DNA of 64,000 bases. It comes from Candidatus Leptovillus gracilis (GTDB lineage Bacteria > Chloroflexota > Anaerolineae > Promineifilales > Promineifilaceae). A model generated the notes under the pieces. It did no database searches and was not told where the DNA came from. It saw only the letters and a program-made list of their open reading frames with translations. The position numbers and the translations under genes are program-made. The stretch covers positions 104,148 through 168,147 of the forward strand of contig JADJXA010000010.1 in assembly GCA_016716065.1 (NCBI GenBank). The letters run 5' to 3'. Positions 56,337 through 64,000 of this stretch are shown here, in pieces; position 1 is the first letter of the stretch, and the number at the start of each line of letters is the position of its first letter.

Positions 56337-57013
56337 TGAGCGCATATACCAAAGTATCTACGGAACTACCTCAGGGCGCTCATGCCCATGACGAGGATCG
56401 CGGCCATGAACTGCCTTACGCTGTACAGGTAAGGGCGAATCGTCTGGGTTTGTGGCTGTTTTTCATCTCGGAGTTTTTCTTGTTTGGGGCGCTGCTGATT
56501 ACCCGGTTTTATTTGTGGAATGAGCCGGGGGTGGGACAGACACGGCCGTCACTCAGCCAGGAATTGGGGTTAATTACCACCAGCATCTTGCTGCTCAGCA
56601 GCTACCTGGTGTATCGCGGTGAAACCGCCATGACTTATGGCGACCGTAAGGTGTTTACCCAATCCTACTTGTGGGCGGCCATTCTGGGGCTGCTCTTTTT
56701 CATCGGCGTGGTGGTGATGGAGTGGAACCTGTTTGGTCTGCGCCTGGATTTGTTTGGCATTGAGTGGTTTGGTCATTTAAAGCCATCTGATGGCGTGTAT
56801 GGCGGCGTTTTCTACATGATGACCGGGATGCACGCCCTGCATGTGATCAGCGGCGTGTGGCTGCTGTTGGTGGTCTGGAACCGGGGACGCAAGGGCGAAT
56901 ATTCGCCGGAGCGCCATTGGGGTGTAGAAGGGGTGGCGCTGTATTGGCATTACGTGGATGTCGTCTGGATATTTTTCTATCCGGCGTTGTATTTGATTGG
57001 TACGGCCGTGTAA
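56336..57013 (+). CDS. ctaE: Cytochrome c oxidase subunit III
   Basis: 225 residues. Helices include LGLWLFFISEFFLFGALLIT, LGLITTSILLLSSYLVYRGE, LWAAILGLLFFIGVVVMEWN and GGVFYMMTGMHALHVISGVWL; TGMHALHV is typical of subunit III. C-terminal WHYVDVVWIFFYPALYLIGT is the conserved end. ATG 56336 overlaps the subunit IV stop by one base. A membrane subunit that stabilises subunit I. Confidence 0.95.
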   Translation: MSAYTKVSTELPQGAHAHDEDRGHELPYAVQVRANRLGLWLFFISEFFLFGALLITRFYLWNEPGVGQTRPSLSQELGLITTSILLLSSYLVYRGETAMTYGDRKVFTQSYLWAAILGLLFFIGVVVMEWNLFGLRLDLFGIEWFGHLKPSDGVYGGVFYMMTGMHALHVISGVWLLLVVWNRGRKGEYSPERHWGVEGVALYWHYVDVVWIFFYPALYLIGTAV

Positions 57014-57022
57014 AAAACCACA

Positions 57023-57964
57023 ATGGACCCAGTCCTTAAAGCCGTTCTTACTTCGTGGAACTGGCGTTTCACCATTCTGTTAGTCCTGGCGCTGGCCGGG
57101 GCTCTTTATTCCATTGGCTGGTGGCGGCTGCGGCGGCGCAGCCAGCGCCGCCTGCGCCCGACGCGCCGCCCTGGGCAGCCCTGGCCTCTATCGGCGCGGT
57201 GGCGGTTGGTCTCTTACCACACTGGCCTGATCGTTGCCGCCATTGCCCTCATGTCGCCCATTGATGTGTTAGGCGGGCAGCTTTTCTTCATGCACATGAT
57301 CCAGCATTTGCTGCTGATTATGATTGCCCCACCCCTGCTGCTCATTGCCAATCCCATGGCGACCATGCTCTGGGGACTGCCGACCGATGCGCGCCGCTGG
57401 CTAGGCGGCGGCCTGAGCAAGGCGCTGCACCGCGAATCGCCCTTTCGTCATGGGCTGCGTATCGTCACATCGCCAGGCGTTATCTGGCTGACCTGGGTTA
57501 TTGTGTTGGTCGGCTGGCACGACCCCAACATGTACAACTGGACCCTGCGCAACGAGGTGGTCCACGACGTAGAACACCTCTCCTTCTTCCTGGTAAGCAT
57601 GGCCTCTTGGTGGCGGACGACGGCCGCTGCGCCGCGCATTCACGGCCAGTTAGGGCTGATGGGCCGCATTGTGTTGGTCCTGGCCCTGGTTCCGCCCAAT
57701 ATGTTCACCGGGGTAGCCATCGCCTTCGCCGAAAGCCCGATTTATACTTATTACGTGGACGTGCCCCGGTTGTGGAATATCAGCGTGATGACCGATCAGC
57801 GCATTGGCGGCATTCTGATGTGGATTCCGGGCAGCATGATGTACATCATCGCCGCGCTGGTATTGGTGGCCCAATTTTTAGGCCAGGAAGAGCGTAAACC
57901 CAGTTTGCCTGAAAGCAAATGGGCGACCGATGAAGCCTTATTAGCGCCGGGCTTAAAAAAGTAG
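57023..57964 (+). CDS. ctaG: Cytochrome c oxidase assembly factor CtaG (caa3-type)
   Basis: 313 residues, about seven helices, of the Bacillus-type CtaG family: SYHTGLIVAAIALMSPIDVL, FFMHMIQHLLLIMIAPPLLL with a His-rich helix, HDVEHLSFFLVSMASWW, and AEFSP-like PIYTYYVDVPRLW. It is needed for copper insertion into caa3 oxidases in Bacillus; unlike proteobacterial CtaG it is a polytopic protein. ATG 57023, nine bases after the subunit III stop. Confidence 0.92.
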   Translation: MDPVLKAVLTSWNWRFTILLVLALAGALYSIGWWRLRRRSQRRLRPTRRPGQPWPLSARWRLVSYHTGLIVAAIALMSPIDVLGGQLFFMHMIQHLLLIMIAPPLLLIANPMATMLWGLPTDARRWLGGGLSKALHRESPFRHGLRIVTSPGVIWLTWVIVLVGWHDPNMYNWTLRNEVVHDVEHLSFFLVSMASWWRTTAAAPRIHGQLGLMGRIVLVLALVPPNMFTGVAIAFAESPIYTYYVDVPRLWNISVMTDQRIGGILMWIPGSMMYIIAALVLVAQFLGQEERKPSLPESKWATDEALLAPGLKK

Positions 57965-57978
57965 CGCCAAATTGCTTA

Positions 57979-58052
57979 TCACCACAGAGGCACGGAGGAC
58001 ACGGAGATTTTACCCGTCAATCTTTGGTGTTTTCTGTGCCTCTCTATGGTTG
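57979..58052. repeat. Family E repeat (CACAGAGGCACGGAGG)
   Basis: CCACAGAGGCACGGAGGACA followed by the reverse-like GTGTTTTCTGTGCCTCTCT; inverse of 19258-19292. Confidence 0.8.
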
Positions 58053-58133
58053 TACCCCTGATGAATAGGTTGCATGGTCAGTGTCGAAATTCTCGGCACT
58101 TCTCACGGGCCAGGGGAAGTTGGAGCCAATGGT

Positions 58134-58916
58134 ATGGAACGCATCAAGTTAGTGGTACGCGCCCTGTTTAGCCGCCAATGGTGGTGGGTGACGATTCTGG
58201 TTCTGGCATTGACGGCCGTTTTTCTCCGTTTGAGTGTGTGGCAGTGGCAGCGGCTGGAGCAGCGCCGGGCGGAGAATGTTGTGCTGGCGCAAGCGCTGGC
58301 GGCGCCGCCGGCGCTGTTAACGGCCGTCTCCCTCCCCCCAGACCTTACCACCTTCCAGAACCGCGAAGTGTTCGTCTCTGGCACGTATGATCTGGCGCAC
58401 CAGATGGCCCTGAAGGTGCAAAATTGGAACGGCCGTGCCGGTATTCATCTCATTGCCCCACTGGTGGATGAAGATGGCGAGACGGCCGTACTCGTTGATC
58501 GCGGCTGGATACCGGACAGCGAAGCTGACCCAGCCCGCTGGTCCCAATTCGATGAAACCGGGCCAATCACCATAACCGGCTACGTCGCCCTCTCCCAAAC
58601 CATCTCGCGCCAGGCGACCAACAGCCTTCAGGCGACCAACAGCCTGCCCGGCAGCCCGCAAACGGAGTGGTATCGGGTAGACATCGCCGCTATCCAGCAG
58701 CAAATGCCCTACAATTTGCTGCCAGTCTACGTCATCCAATCGCCGCCGCCTGACGGCAATACGGCGCTGCCGTTTCACGCCGAGCGGGAAATTGATTTGT
58801 CGGAAGGCTCCCATTTAAGCTACGCTATCCAATGGATTTTTTTTAGTCTGTTACTAGGCGGCGGCTACCTGATTTATGTTAACAAGACTGTCTCTAAAAA
58901 AGTGGCACGGCCGTAA
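58134..58916 (+). CDS. SURF1-family cytochrome oxidase biogenesis protein
   Basis: 260 residues with two membrane helices bracketing a periplasmic domain: N-terminal WWWVTILVLALTAVFLRLSV and C-terminal LSYAIQWIFFSLLLGGGYLI. Family features include LSVWQWQRLEQRRAEN, VLVDRGWIPD and LSYAIQW near the end. SURF1 helps heme a insertion into subunit I. Start ATG 58134 after TTGGAGCCAATGGT; the open frame upstream from 58074 is repeat-derived. A short direct duplication QATNSLQATNSL is present at about residue 163. Confidence 0.92.
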   Translation: MERIKLVVRALFSRQWWWVTILVLALTAVFLRLSVWQWQRLEQRRAENVVLAQALAAPPALLTAVSLPPDLTTFQNREVFVSGTYDLAHQMALKVQNWNGRAGIHLIAPLVDEDGETAVLVDRGWIPDSEADPARWSQFDETGPITITGYVALSQTISRQATNSLQATNSLPGSPQTEWYRVDIAAIQQQMPYNLLPVYVIQSPPPDGNTALPFHAEREIDLSEGSHLSYAIQWIFFSLLLGGGYLIYVNKTVSKKVARP

Positions 58917-59429
58917 ACGCGGCCTGTTGATTTGCGTTGGGCTGTCCGCGCTGTGGTGGCTGGCAGCGGCGCATCTTGTCTGGGCGCATGGCGGCGGCAC
59001 GATCCATGTGGCCGGTGAAACAACCGGCCCCTATCGGGTGACGGTTTGGGTTGCGCCCAATGGAGGGAAGCTGGCAAGAAGCTGCACTTCACCGTCGCGG
59101 TGGTCAGCGCGGCAGACAATCAGATGGTGTTGGACGCGGACGTGCTGATGGTGGTGTTGGCGGAGGAAACGGTCGTTCTCTCCGGCCCGGCCACTACGGC
59201 CCAATCCCTCAACAAGCTCTTCTACGAGGCTGATTTTGACGCGCCAGCCATTGGCGACTATCAAGTAGAGGCGCAGGTCAGCGGCGCGGCCGGGGCGGGC
59301 GCGGTTTCGTTTGACCTGACCGTGCAACCGGCGCGGCAAAACAATCTCCTGTTTGTTGGTCTGGCCGGACTGCTGCTGGTCAGCGGATTGGGCCTGTTTC
59401 TATCGCAGCGCAGCGCCAAGGCAGATTAA
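58876..59429 (+). pseudogene. Frameshifted exported protein (YtkA-like) of the oxidase cluster
   Basis: The first part (ATG 58876; LLICVGLSALWWLAAAHLVWAHGGG, then GPYRVTVWVAPN) has a signal peptide and runs in one frame. From about 59061 the protein continues in another frame: WREAGKKLHFTVAVVSAADN to a C-terminal membrane helix (NNLLFVGLAGLLLVSGLGLF). A single missing base near 59059-59061 (AAT to AAN-TGG) would rejoin them into about 184 residues. The beta-rich middle resembles YtkA/FixH-like domains. Overlaps SURF1 by 41 bases. It may be a sequencing error or a real pseudogene. Confidence 0.7.
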
Positions 59430-59519
59430 CAACCCCTATAAATCATGGGGCATTGGGCGGCGTCTGGGGAACGGGCTGTTATAATGCGCTATGGGAGTCA
59501 GAAAATGCAGAGTGTTGGG

Positions 59520-59553
59520 TGTTGGCGGCCGGTGGCGGCCGGTGGCGGCCGTT
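59520..59553. repeat. GGCGGCCGGT tandem repeat
   Basis: Three copies of GGCGGCCGGT, the last altered to GGCGGCCGTT, in the gap between the oxidase cluster and the transglutaminase gene. Confidence 0.8.
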
Positions 59554-59607
59554 GGCCCTTCGTCCAGACAAGCGTCAGGCAAATGACAGACACAAGGTGG
59601 CTAAAAT

Positions 59608-61878
59608 ATGCACAAACGCGCCAATTTTAATCTGGCAGAAGGCTGGTCTACACTGGCTTTGCTGCTTTTGCTCATCATCATCCCCACCGTTGCCATTATG
59701 CAGGCGGAACTGACGCCAGGAACCCATGTGCTGCCGCTGGTCGGAATCATCGCCGTTGTCACTGGTTTGTTGCTGGCCAAAAGCCGTTTCAGCGCCAATT
59801 CTGCCCATCTTTTCAGCCTGGTTTATGGTCTGTTTTTCATCTTTTACCTGGTGGGCACAACATTGCCGGCCGACCTTACCTGGCGCGAGCGGGTGCTGGA
59901 CCTGGTGGCGCGGCAGGCGAATTGGTTTCAGAAAGCGTTTGACGGGGGGACCAGCCGAGATGGGTTGGTTTTTGTGATGCAAACGGCCGTTGTCTTTTGG
60001 TTATTGGGGTATACGGCCTCCTGGTACACCTTTCGCAGCCTGCGTGTCCGGCGCGTTATCTTGCCCACCGGCCTCGTTCTGCTGAGCGTTGTTTATTATT
60101 ATTACGGTCCCAAACCGTTGCTGATCTACCTGGCGCTTTATATTGTTGTGGCCCTGGTTTTTATCGCCCGCACCTTTCTGATAAGCCAGGAACAGGTGTG
60201 GCAGGCAGCCTCTGTGCGCTACGAACGAGGCATTCGCTCCAGTTTTATCCGCGCCGGTTTTCTGGCGGCGCTGGTGTTGATGATTATCGCCTACCCGCTG
60301 CCCAAGTTATCGGCGAGTACGGCCGTTAACGAAGCCCTCAGCGGCACGCGCGGCCCCTGGCGCGAATTTCAGGAGACCTGGACCCGTCTCTTTTCCGCGC
60401 TGCGCGCCTATGGCACGGCCACCAGCGACCCCTATCAGGAAACGATGTCTCTGGGCGGCCCCCGTTCTGTGGGCAATGACCTGGTGATGGATGTCTACGT
60501 GCCGGAGCCGCTGCCCAATTTATATTGGCGGGCCATTGCCATGGACACTTACCGCGATGGCGGCTGGAGCCTGACCAATGGCGAGACGATCCTCCATTTT
60601 CCCGACGATGGGCCGCTAGACACGCCGCCGTTGGCCGGGCGAGATACCATCACTCAGACCGTGGTGAATTTTTTGCCCAATTCCAGTTTTTTATACGCCG
60701 CCCCGGAAGTTATCAGCTCTAACCGGCAAATGTTTGTGGATTGGACGCTGGATGAAGATGGTCATGTACTGGTCGCCGCGGCGCGTTCGCGCTTCGTTTT
60801 GCGGCAGGGCGATCAGTATCAGGTGGCCTCCAGCATTTCCAGCGCCGATACAGACAGCCTGCGACGGTCTTCCACGCAGTACCCCCAATGGATTTTAGAC
60901 CGTTATTTGCAGGTTCCGCCGGAAATCAGCCGGGAAACCTTGTCGCTGGCGGCGGCGCTAACGGCCGATTACGACAATGTGTTCGACAAGGCAACGGCCG
61001 TGCAAAACTACCTGCGTGAAGCTATCACCTACAACGACCAGATTGCCGCACCGCCGCCCAACGTTGAACCCATCCACTACACCCTGTTTGTCAGCCAGGA
61101 GGCGTACTGCACCTATTACGCCTCGGCCATGGCCATCATGCTGCGTTCCCAGGGCATTCCGGCGCGGATTGTTAACGGTTATGTACAAGGGGATTACGAC
61201 CCGCTTACCAGTTCCTACCGGGTACGCGCCAGCAACGCCCACACCTGGGTGGAAGTGTATTTCCCGGCTTATGGCTGGATTCAATTTGAACCCACCGCCA
61301 GCATCCCCGTGTTGGTACGGCAAGAATCTACCGAAGCTGGCGCGGAGTTGGCGGCCAATGCGTCTTCGCCGATTGGCAATCCTGAACTGGCCGCATTATT
61401 GGACGATCCCCCATTCGGCGATGTGGAGCGCGGCGGCGATGTAACGACCGAAGCTGACTCAACCCCGGCGTCCCAACCGACCTGGTGGCAGCGCCTGCCG
61501 CTGTGGCAGGTGACCGGGGTGACGCTGGTTCTGGCGTTTGCTCTGGGTTTGATGTGGCTGGCAAATGAGATGAACAGGCGCGTCGAAACAGACGTGACGC
61601 GCAGCTATTCGCGGCTGGAATCCTGGGCGCGTTGGTTGGGAATTTCGTTCAAATCGGCCAATACCCCTTACGAGCGGGCGGATATGCTGGCAACGGCCGT
61701 GCCTGAAGGCAAAACACCCATCCGCAACCTGACCCAACAATTTGTGCTAAAGCAGTTTAGCCGAACGCATGGCGAAGAGGATGGTTTCGATTCGTTGACG
61801 GAATGGCAGGTGTTACGGCCGTTGTTACTCCGCCAAAGCATCGTCAGCCGTCTAGAAAAGTGGCGCCAACGCCGTTAA
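59608..61878 (+). CDS. Transglutaminase-like membrane protein (TgpA family)
   Basis: 756 residues. An N-terminal block of about six helices (LALLLLLIIIPTVAIMQAEL, AVVFWLLGYTASWY, LIYLALYIVVALVFIARTFL, AGFLAALVLMIIAYPLP) precedes an extracytoplasmic region with a transglutaminase-like core: SQEAYCTYYASAMAIMLRSQ (Cys about residue 500), NAHTWVEVY (His), and GWIQFEPTAS (acidic third residue Glu where Asp is usual). A C-terminal helix (VTGVTLVLAFALGLMWLANE) ends in a cytoplasmic DUF4129-like tail. Family members are predicted cysteine peptidases or transglutaminases of the envelope. ATG 59608. Confidence 0.88.
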   Translation: MHKRANFNLAEGWSTLALLLLLIIIPTVAIMQAELTPGTHVLPLVGIIAVVTGLLLAKSRFSANSAHLFSLVYGLFFIFYLVGTTLPADLTWRERVLDLVARQANWFQKAFDGGTSRDGLVFVMQTAVVFWLLGYTASWYTFRSLRVRRVILPTGLVLLSVVYYYYGPKPLLIYLALYIVVALVFIARTFLISQEQVWQAASVRYERGIRSSFIRAGFLAALVLMIIAYPLPKLSASTAVNEALSGTRGPWREFQETWTRLFSALRAYGTATSDPYQETMSLGGPRSVGNDLVMDVYVPEPLPNLYWRAIAMDTYRDGGWSLTNGETILHFPDDGPLDTPPLAGRDTITQTVVNFLPNSSFLYAAPEVISSNRQMFVDWTLDEDGHVLVAAARSRFVLRQGDQYQVASSISSADTDSLRRSSTQYPQWILDRYLQVPPEISRETLSLAAALTADYDNVFDKATAVQNYLREAITYNDQIAAPPPNVEPIHYTLFVSQEAYCTYYASAMAIMLRSQGIPARIVNGYVQGDYDPLTSSYRVRASNAHTWVEVYFPAYGWIQFEPTASIPVLVRQESTEAGAELAANASSPIGNPELAALLDDPPFGDVERGGDVTTEADSTPASQPTWWQRLPLWQVTGVTLVLAFALGLMWLANEMNRRVETDVTRSYSRLESWARWLGISFKSANTPYERADMLATAVPEGKTPIRNLTQQFVLKQFSRTHGEEDGFDSLTEWQVLRPLLLRQSIVSRLEKWRQRR

Positions 61879-62190
61879 ATCCTTGCGCCAAGAAAAACCC
61901 CCCTTTAACTCCTTCCCGGCTCTGCTATAATCCAGAGGAACACTTGGTATAGATATTCAGATAATGATTTTGTGTAGGGCGGGCCTCGTGCCCGCCCGTC
62001 TGCCAGAGGGCGACCACAGGGGTCGCCCCTATCAGTCAAAATGTTTATCTGAAATTCCATAACAGAAAGGTCAGAAGTTAGCGCGCCGTGGCTGTTTGCC
62101 AGAGGCACTGCTTACTGACCACTGAACGGGAACAGCCCATCATGCACAATACAATGGGCGTCTCTGGTTGCAGAGCAGGGAGGGCACTCC
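61879..62190. other. Gap with composite palindrome
   Basis: Holds the element 61956-62053 and family A-like CTGACCACTGAACGGG near 62115. The cyclase ribosome-binding site GGGAGGG lies at about 62180. No gene seen. Confidence 0.55.
61956..62053. repeat. Composite palindromic element F3
   Basis: Outer arms TTCAGATAATGATTTTG (61956-61972) and CAAAATGTTTATCTGAA (62037-62053) match at 15 of 17. The inner part is GTAGGGCGGGCCTCG...GGGTCGCCCCTAT. Same architecture as 14671-14791 and 51511-51717. Confidence 0.7.
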
Positions 62191-63948
62191 GTGAGCGAGC
62201 AGTCTATCACCCAGGTACACCGCAATCTGAAACACCTGCGTGAAATGGTGGATCAGTTGGGTGGCGCTGTGAACCAACAGCACACCATGATCACCACCCG
62301 CGCCGAAATTACCCGCCAGGCGGCCGTACAATCCACCGACGAACTATCCCGCCTGTTTGTCCAGGTACGCCGCACCCTGGAAGACCTGGAACGGCGCATC
62401 GAAGCCCAGGCCAAAGAACACGAGCAGCTCAAAGCGTTGCAAGAAATCGGCGCCGTCGTCAACTCCTCGCTAGACCTGAACCAGGTGCTGGCCGAAGTGA
62501 TGGACGCCATCATCAACCTGACCCAGGCCGAACGCGCCATCCTGCTGCTGATAGACGAAAAAAGCGGCCAACTCACCGTGCAGGTTGCCCGCAACGTAGA
62601 CCGCGAAACCATTGAAAAATCCTCCTCTTTTGAGATTAGCCGAACCATTGTGCGTTCCGTCGCCGAGTCTGGTGAACCGGTGGTGACGATGAACGCCCAA
62701 TCTGACCCCCGCTTTTCGGCTACCGAAAGCATCATCAGCTACAACCTGCGCTCGATCCTGTGCGTGCCGCTGAGCATTAAGGACACCACCATTGGCGTCA
62801 TTTACGCCGACAATCGCATTGCTTCGGGCATCTTTGGCGATGCGGATCGGGATTTGCTGGCGACTTTTGCCAACCAGGCGGCCGTCGCCATCGAAAACGC
62901 CCGCCTCTTCCAACAAATTCGCCAACACCTGACCGAAATCACCGAAATGAAAGACCTGATGGACAACGTGTTTGAGTCTATCGCCAGCGGCGTCATCACC
63001 ATCGGCGATGATGATCGCGTCGCGCTCTACAATCGCGCCGCCGAACAGATTTTAGGCGTACCGCCCCTTTCGATTATCCACGAAACCTATACCAAGGCCC
63101 TGAGCGTTTTGGGGCTGCCGGTGAAGCCAATCGTGGAAGAAGTAAAGCGCAGCGGCGGCACGCAAAACACAGAAATGGATATTGTTGTCGGCCAACGGCC
63201 GGGTACAACCACCTTAAACCTCACGTTTTCGCCGCTGCGCGATTTCCAACAAGAGACGTTGGGCGTGGCAATGGTACTGAACGACATTTCCGAGACCAAG
63301 CGCCTGGAGAGTGTGCGCCGCTATTTGCCGCCAGCCCTGGTGGACCAGGTGCGCGATCTGGATGCAGCGCAGCGGCCGCAGCGCCGCGAGATCACCGTGT
63401 TGTTTGCCGATGTGCGCGGCTTTAGCACCTTCAGCGAAAATCTGGACCCGGAGACGTTGATCCAGGTGATTAATGGTTATTTTACGCAGGCGGTGCGGGC
63501 CATCTCGCACTTTGGCGGCCTGACCGATAAGTTTATGGGCGACGCGGTGATGGCTTTGTTTAATACGCCGCTGAATCCTCAGGAAGACCAGGTAGAGCGG
63601 GCCATTCGCACGGCGCTCATGATTCAAAACAACATGACGGCTTATCATCTGGACATGCCGGTGGATAAGCGGCTTTATTTTGGCACCGGCATTCATGTTG
63701 GCGAGGCGGTTGTCGGCAACGTGGGCAGCTTACAGCGCAAAGATTACTCGGCCATTGGCGATGCGGTGAACCTGGCGAAACGGGTGCAGGAGACGGCGCG
63801 GCCGGGCCAGATTTTGCTCAGTGCGGCGGCCTATGAGCGGGTGAGAGAGTGGGTCATCGCCGAGCCGATGAATCCGATGCGGGTGAAGGGACGGCAAACG
63901 TTAGAGCAGATTTACGAGTTAATCGGGATGAGAAACAGTGGATCGTGA
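62191..63948 (+). CDS. GAF-PAS class III adenylate/guanylate cyclase
   Basis: 585 residues. N-terminal coiled coil (about 1-75), GAF domain (about 85-245: LNQVLAEVMDAIINL, LCVPLSIKDTTIGVIY), PAS domain (about 260-370), then a class III cyclase catalytic domain (about 400-570): FADVRGFSTFSE (metal Asp), TDKFMGDAVMALF (Lys purine-binding, metal Asp), YSAIGDAVNLAKRVQ (Asn/Arg transition state). Lys plus the small residue before IGD suggest cAMP as product, but this is not certain. No membrane segment. GTG start at 62191 after GGGAGGGCACTCC. Confidence 0.92.
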   Translation: MSEQSITQVHRNLKHLREMVDQLGGAVNQQHTMITTRAEITRQAAVQSTDELSRLFVQVRRTLEDLERRIEAQAKEHEQLKALQEIGAVVNSSLDLNQVLAEVMDAIINLTQAERAILLLIDEKSGQLTVQVARNVDRETIEKSSSFEISRTIVRSVAESGEPVVTMNAQSDPRFSATESIISYNLRSILCVPLSIKDTTIGVIYADNRIASGIFGDADRDLLATFANQAAVAIENARLFQQIRQHLTEITEMKDLMDNVFESIASGVITIGDDDRVALYNRAAEQILGVPPLSIIHETYTKALSVLGLPVKPIVEEVKRSGGTQNTEMDIVVGQRPGTTTLNLTFSPLRDFQQETLGVAMVLNDISETKRLESVRRYLPPALVDQVRDLDAAQRPQRREITVLFADVRGFSTFSENLDPETLIQVINGYFTQAVRAISHFGGLTDKFMGDAVMALFNTPLNPQEDQVERAIRTALMIQNNMTAYHLDMPVDKRLYFGTGIHVGEAVVGNVGSLQRKDYSAIGDAVNLAKRVQETARPGQILLSAAAYERVREWVIAEPMNPMRVKGRQTLEQIYELIGMRNSGS

Positions 63949-64000
63949 CGCGGCGGAGGGGGGAACGGCCGTTCCTGCCCTACTCTCCTACCACCACCGG
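63938..64000 (+). CDS. Possible start of a further gene, cut by window end
   Basis: GTG 63938 overlaps the cyclase stop and stays open to the window edge (about 21 codons, starting MDRDAAEGGTAVPALLS). Overlapping starts are common in this genome, but too little is visible to judge. Confidence 0.25.
   Translation, partial: MDRDAAEGGTAVPALLSYHHR

Noticed and set aside
1..64000. tRNA or rRNA genes
   Set aside because: No TPsiC-arm GGTTCGAATCC-like sequence with a matching acceptor stem and no rRNA segment was recognised while reading; a tRNA search program would settle it.

Overview
The window is about 58-60 percent GC and looks like a chromosomal segment of a free-living, aerobic member of the Chloroflexota (Anaerolineae/Caldilineae-like). 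I infer this from gene content: a caa3-type oxidase cluster with an A2-type YSHPxVY subunit I, many exported GH-A/GH18 proteins and lipoproteins, an FeS-type photolyase, RIO kinase, and the general style of the proteins. No rRNA, tRNA, CRISPR array, prophage or transposase gene was seen. Coding density is high, but the gaps between genes are filled with several families of short repeats. One palindrome, ACGGCCGT, recurs through genes and gaps alike.

Layout. 1-3665 (-): two half-ABC exporters, probably a heterodimer, each with repeat-derived residues inserted in its ATPase domain. 3818-5503 (-): RIO kinase preceded by a leader-peptide/double-terminator region, and rpsU. 5729-9476 (-): deoxynucleoside kinase, thioredoxin-like protein and methyltransferase in one operon, then aceK. 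9752-11960 (+): sensor kinase and ANTAR antiterminator. 12031-15241 (-): clpC and a flavin-type PPOX protein. 15390-18390 (+): KAS III-like enzyme, a four-helix-bundle gene between inverted repeats, and an acyl-CoA ligase. 18523-19216 (+): antitoxin/PIN toxin. 19299-24102 (-): a MacB-like ABC system with a large exported protein. 24310-27762: OsmC, photolyase, and an ECF sigma/anti-sigma pair with two matching ECF promoters. 27963-29073 (-): DsbA-like protein and a small membrane protein. 29199-33501: small RNA candidate, ornithine aminotransferase, Het-C-like protein, DUF1499, GH13. 33864-39697 (+): three related cell-surface glycoside hydrolases. 39767-44792 (+): CopD-like protein, sugar transferase, rtcA, rnz, FAD oxidase. 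45101-50699 (-): hybrid sensor kinase, then an operon of deacetylase lipoprotein, RibA-RibD fusion and MDR dehydrogenase. 50884-59429 (+): orphan ECF sigma and the cytochrome oxidase/SURF1 cluster. 59608-63948 (+): transglutaminase-like membrane protein and adenylate cyclase.

How the genes fit together. The strongest functional unit is the aa3/caa3 oxidase block (subunits II, I, IV and III, CtaG, SURF1, and a frameshifted exported protein). A second unit is cell-surface carbohydrate work (three GH-A proteins, GH13, sugar transferase, deacetylase). Signalling is dense: two histidine kinases, an ANTAR regulator, two ECF sigma factors and a class III cyclase.

The most unusual observations are these: intergenic repeats inserted in frame at the same loop of two ABC ATPases; a paired ECF promoter (GTAACC-N15-CGTCTAAAA) in front of the sigma gene and of a 33-residue membrane peptide; an attenuator-like leader before the RIO kinase; and the highly iterated palindrome.
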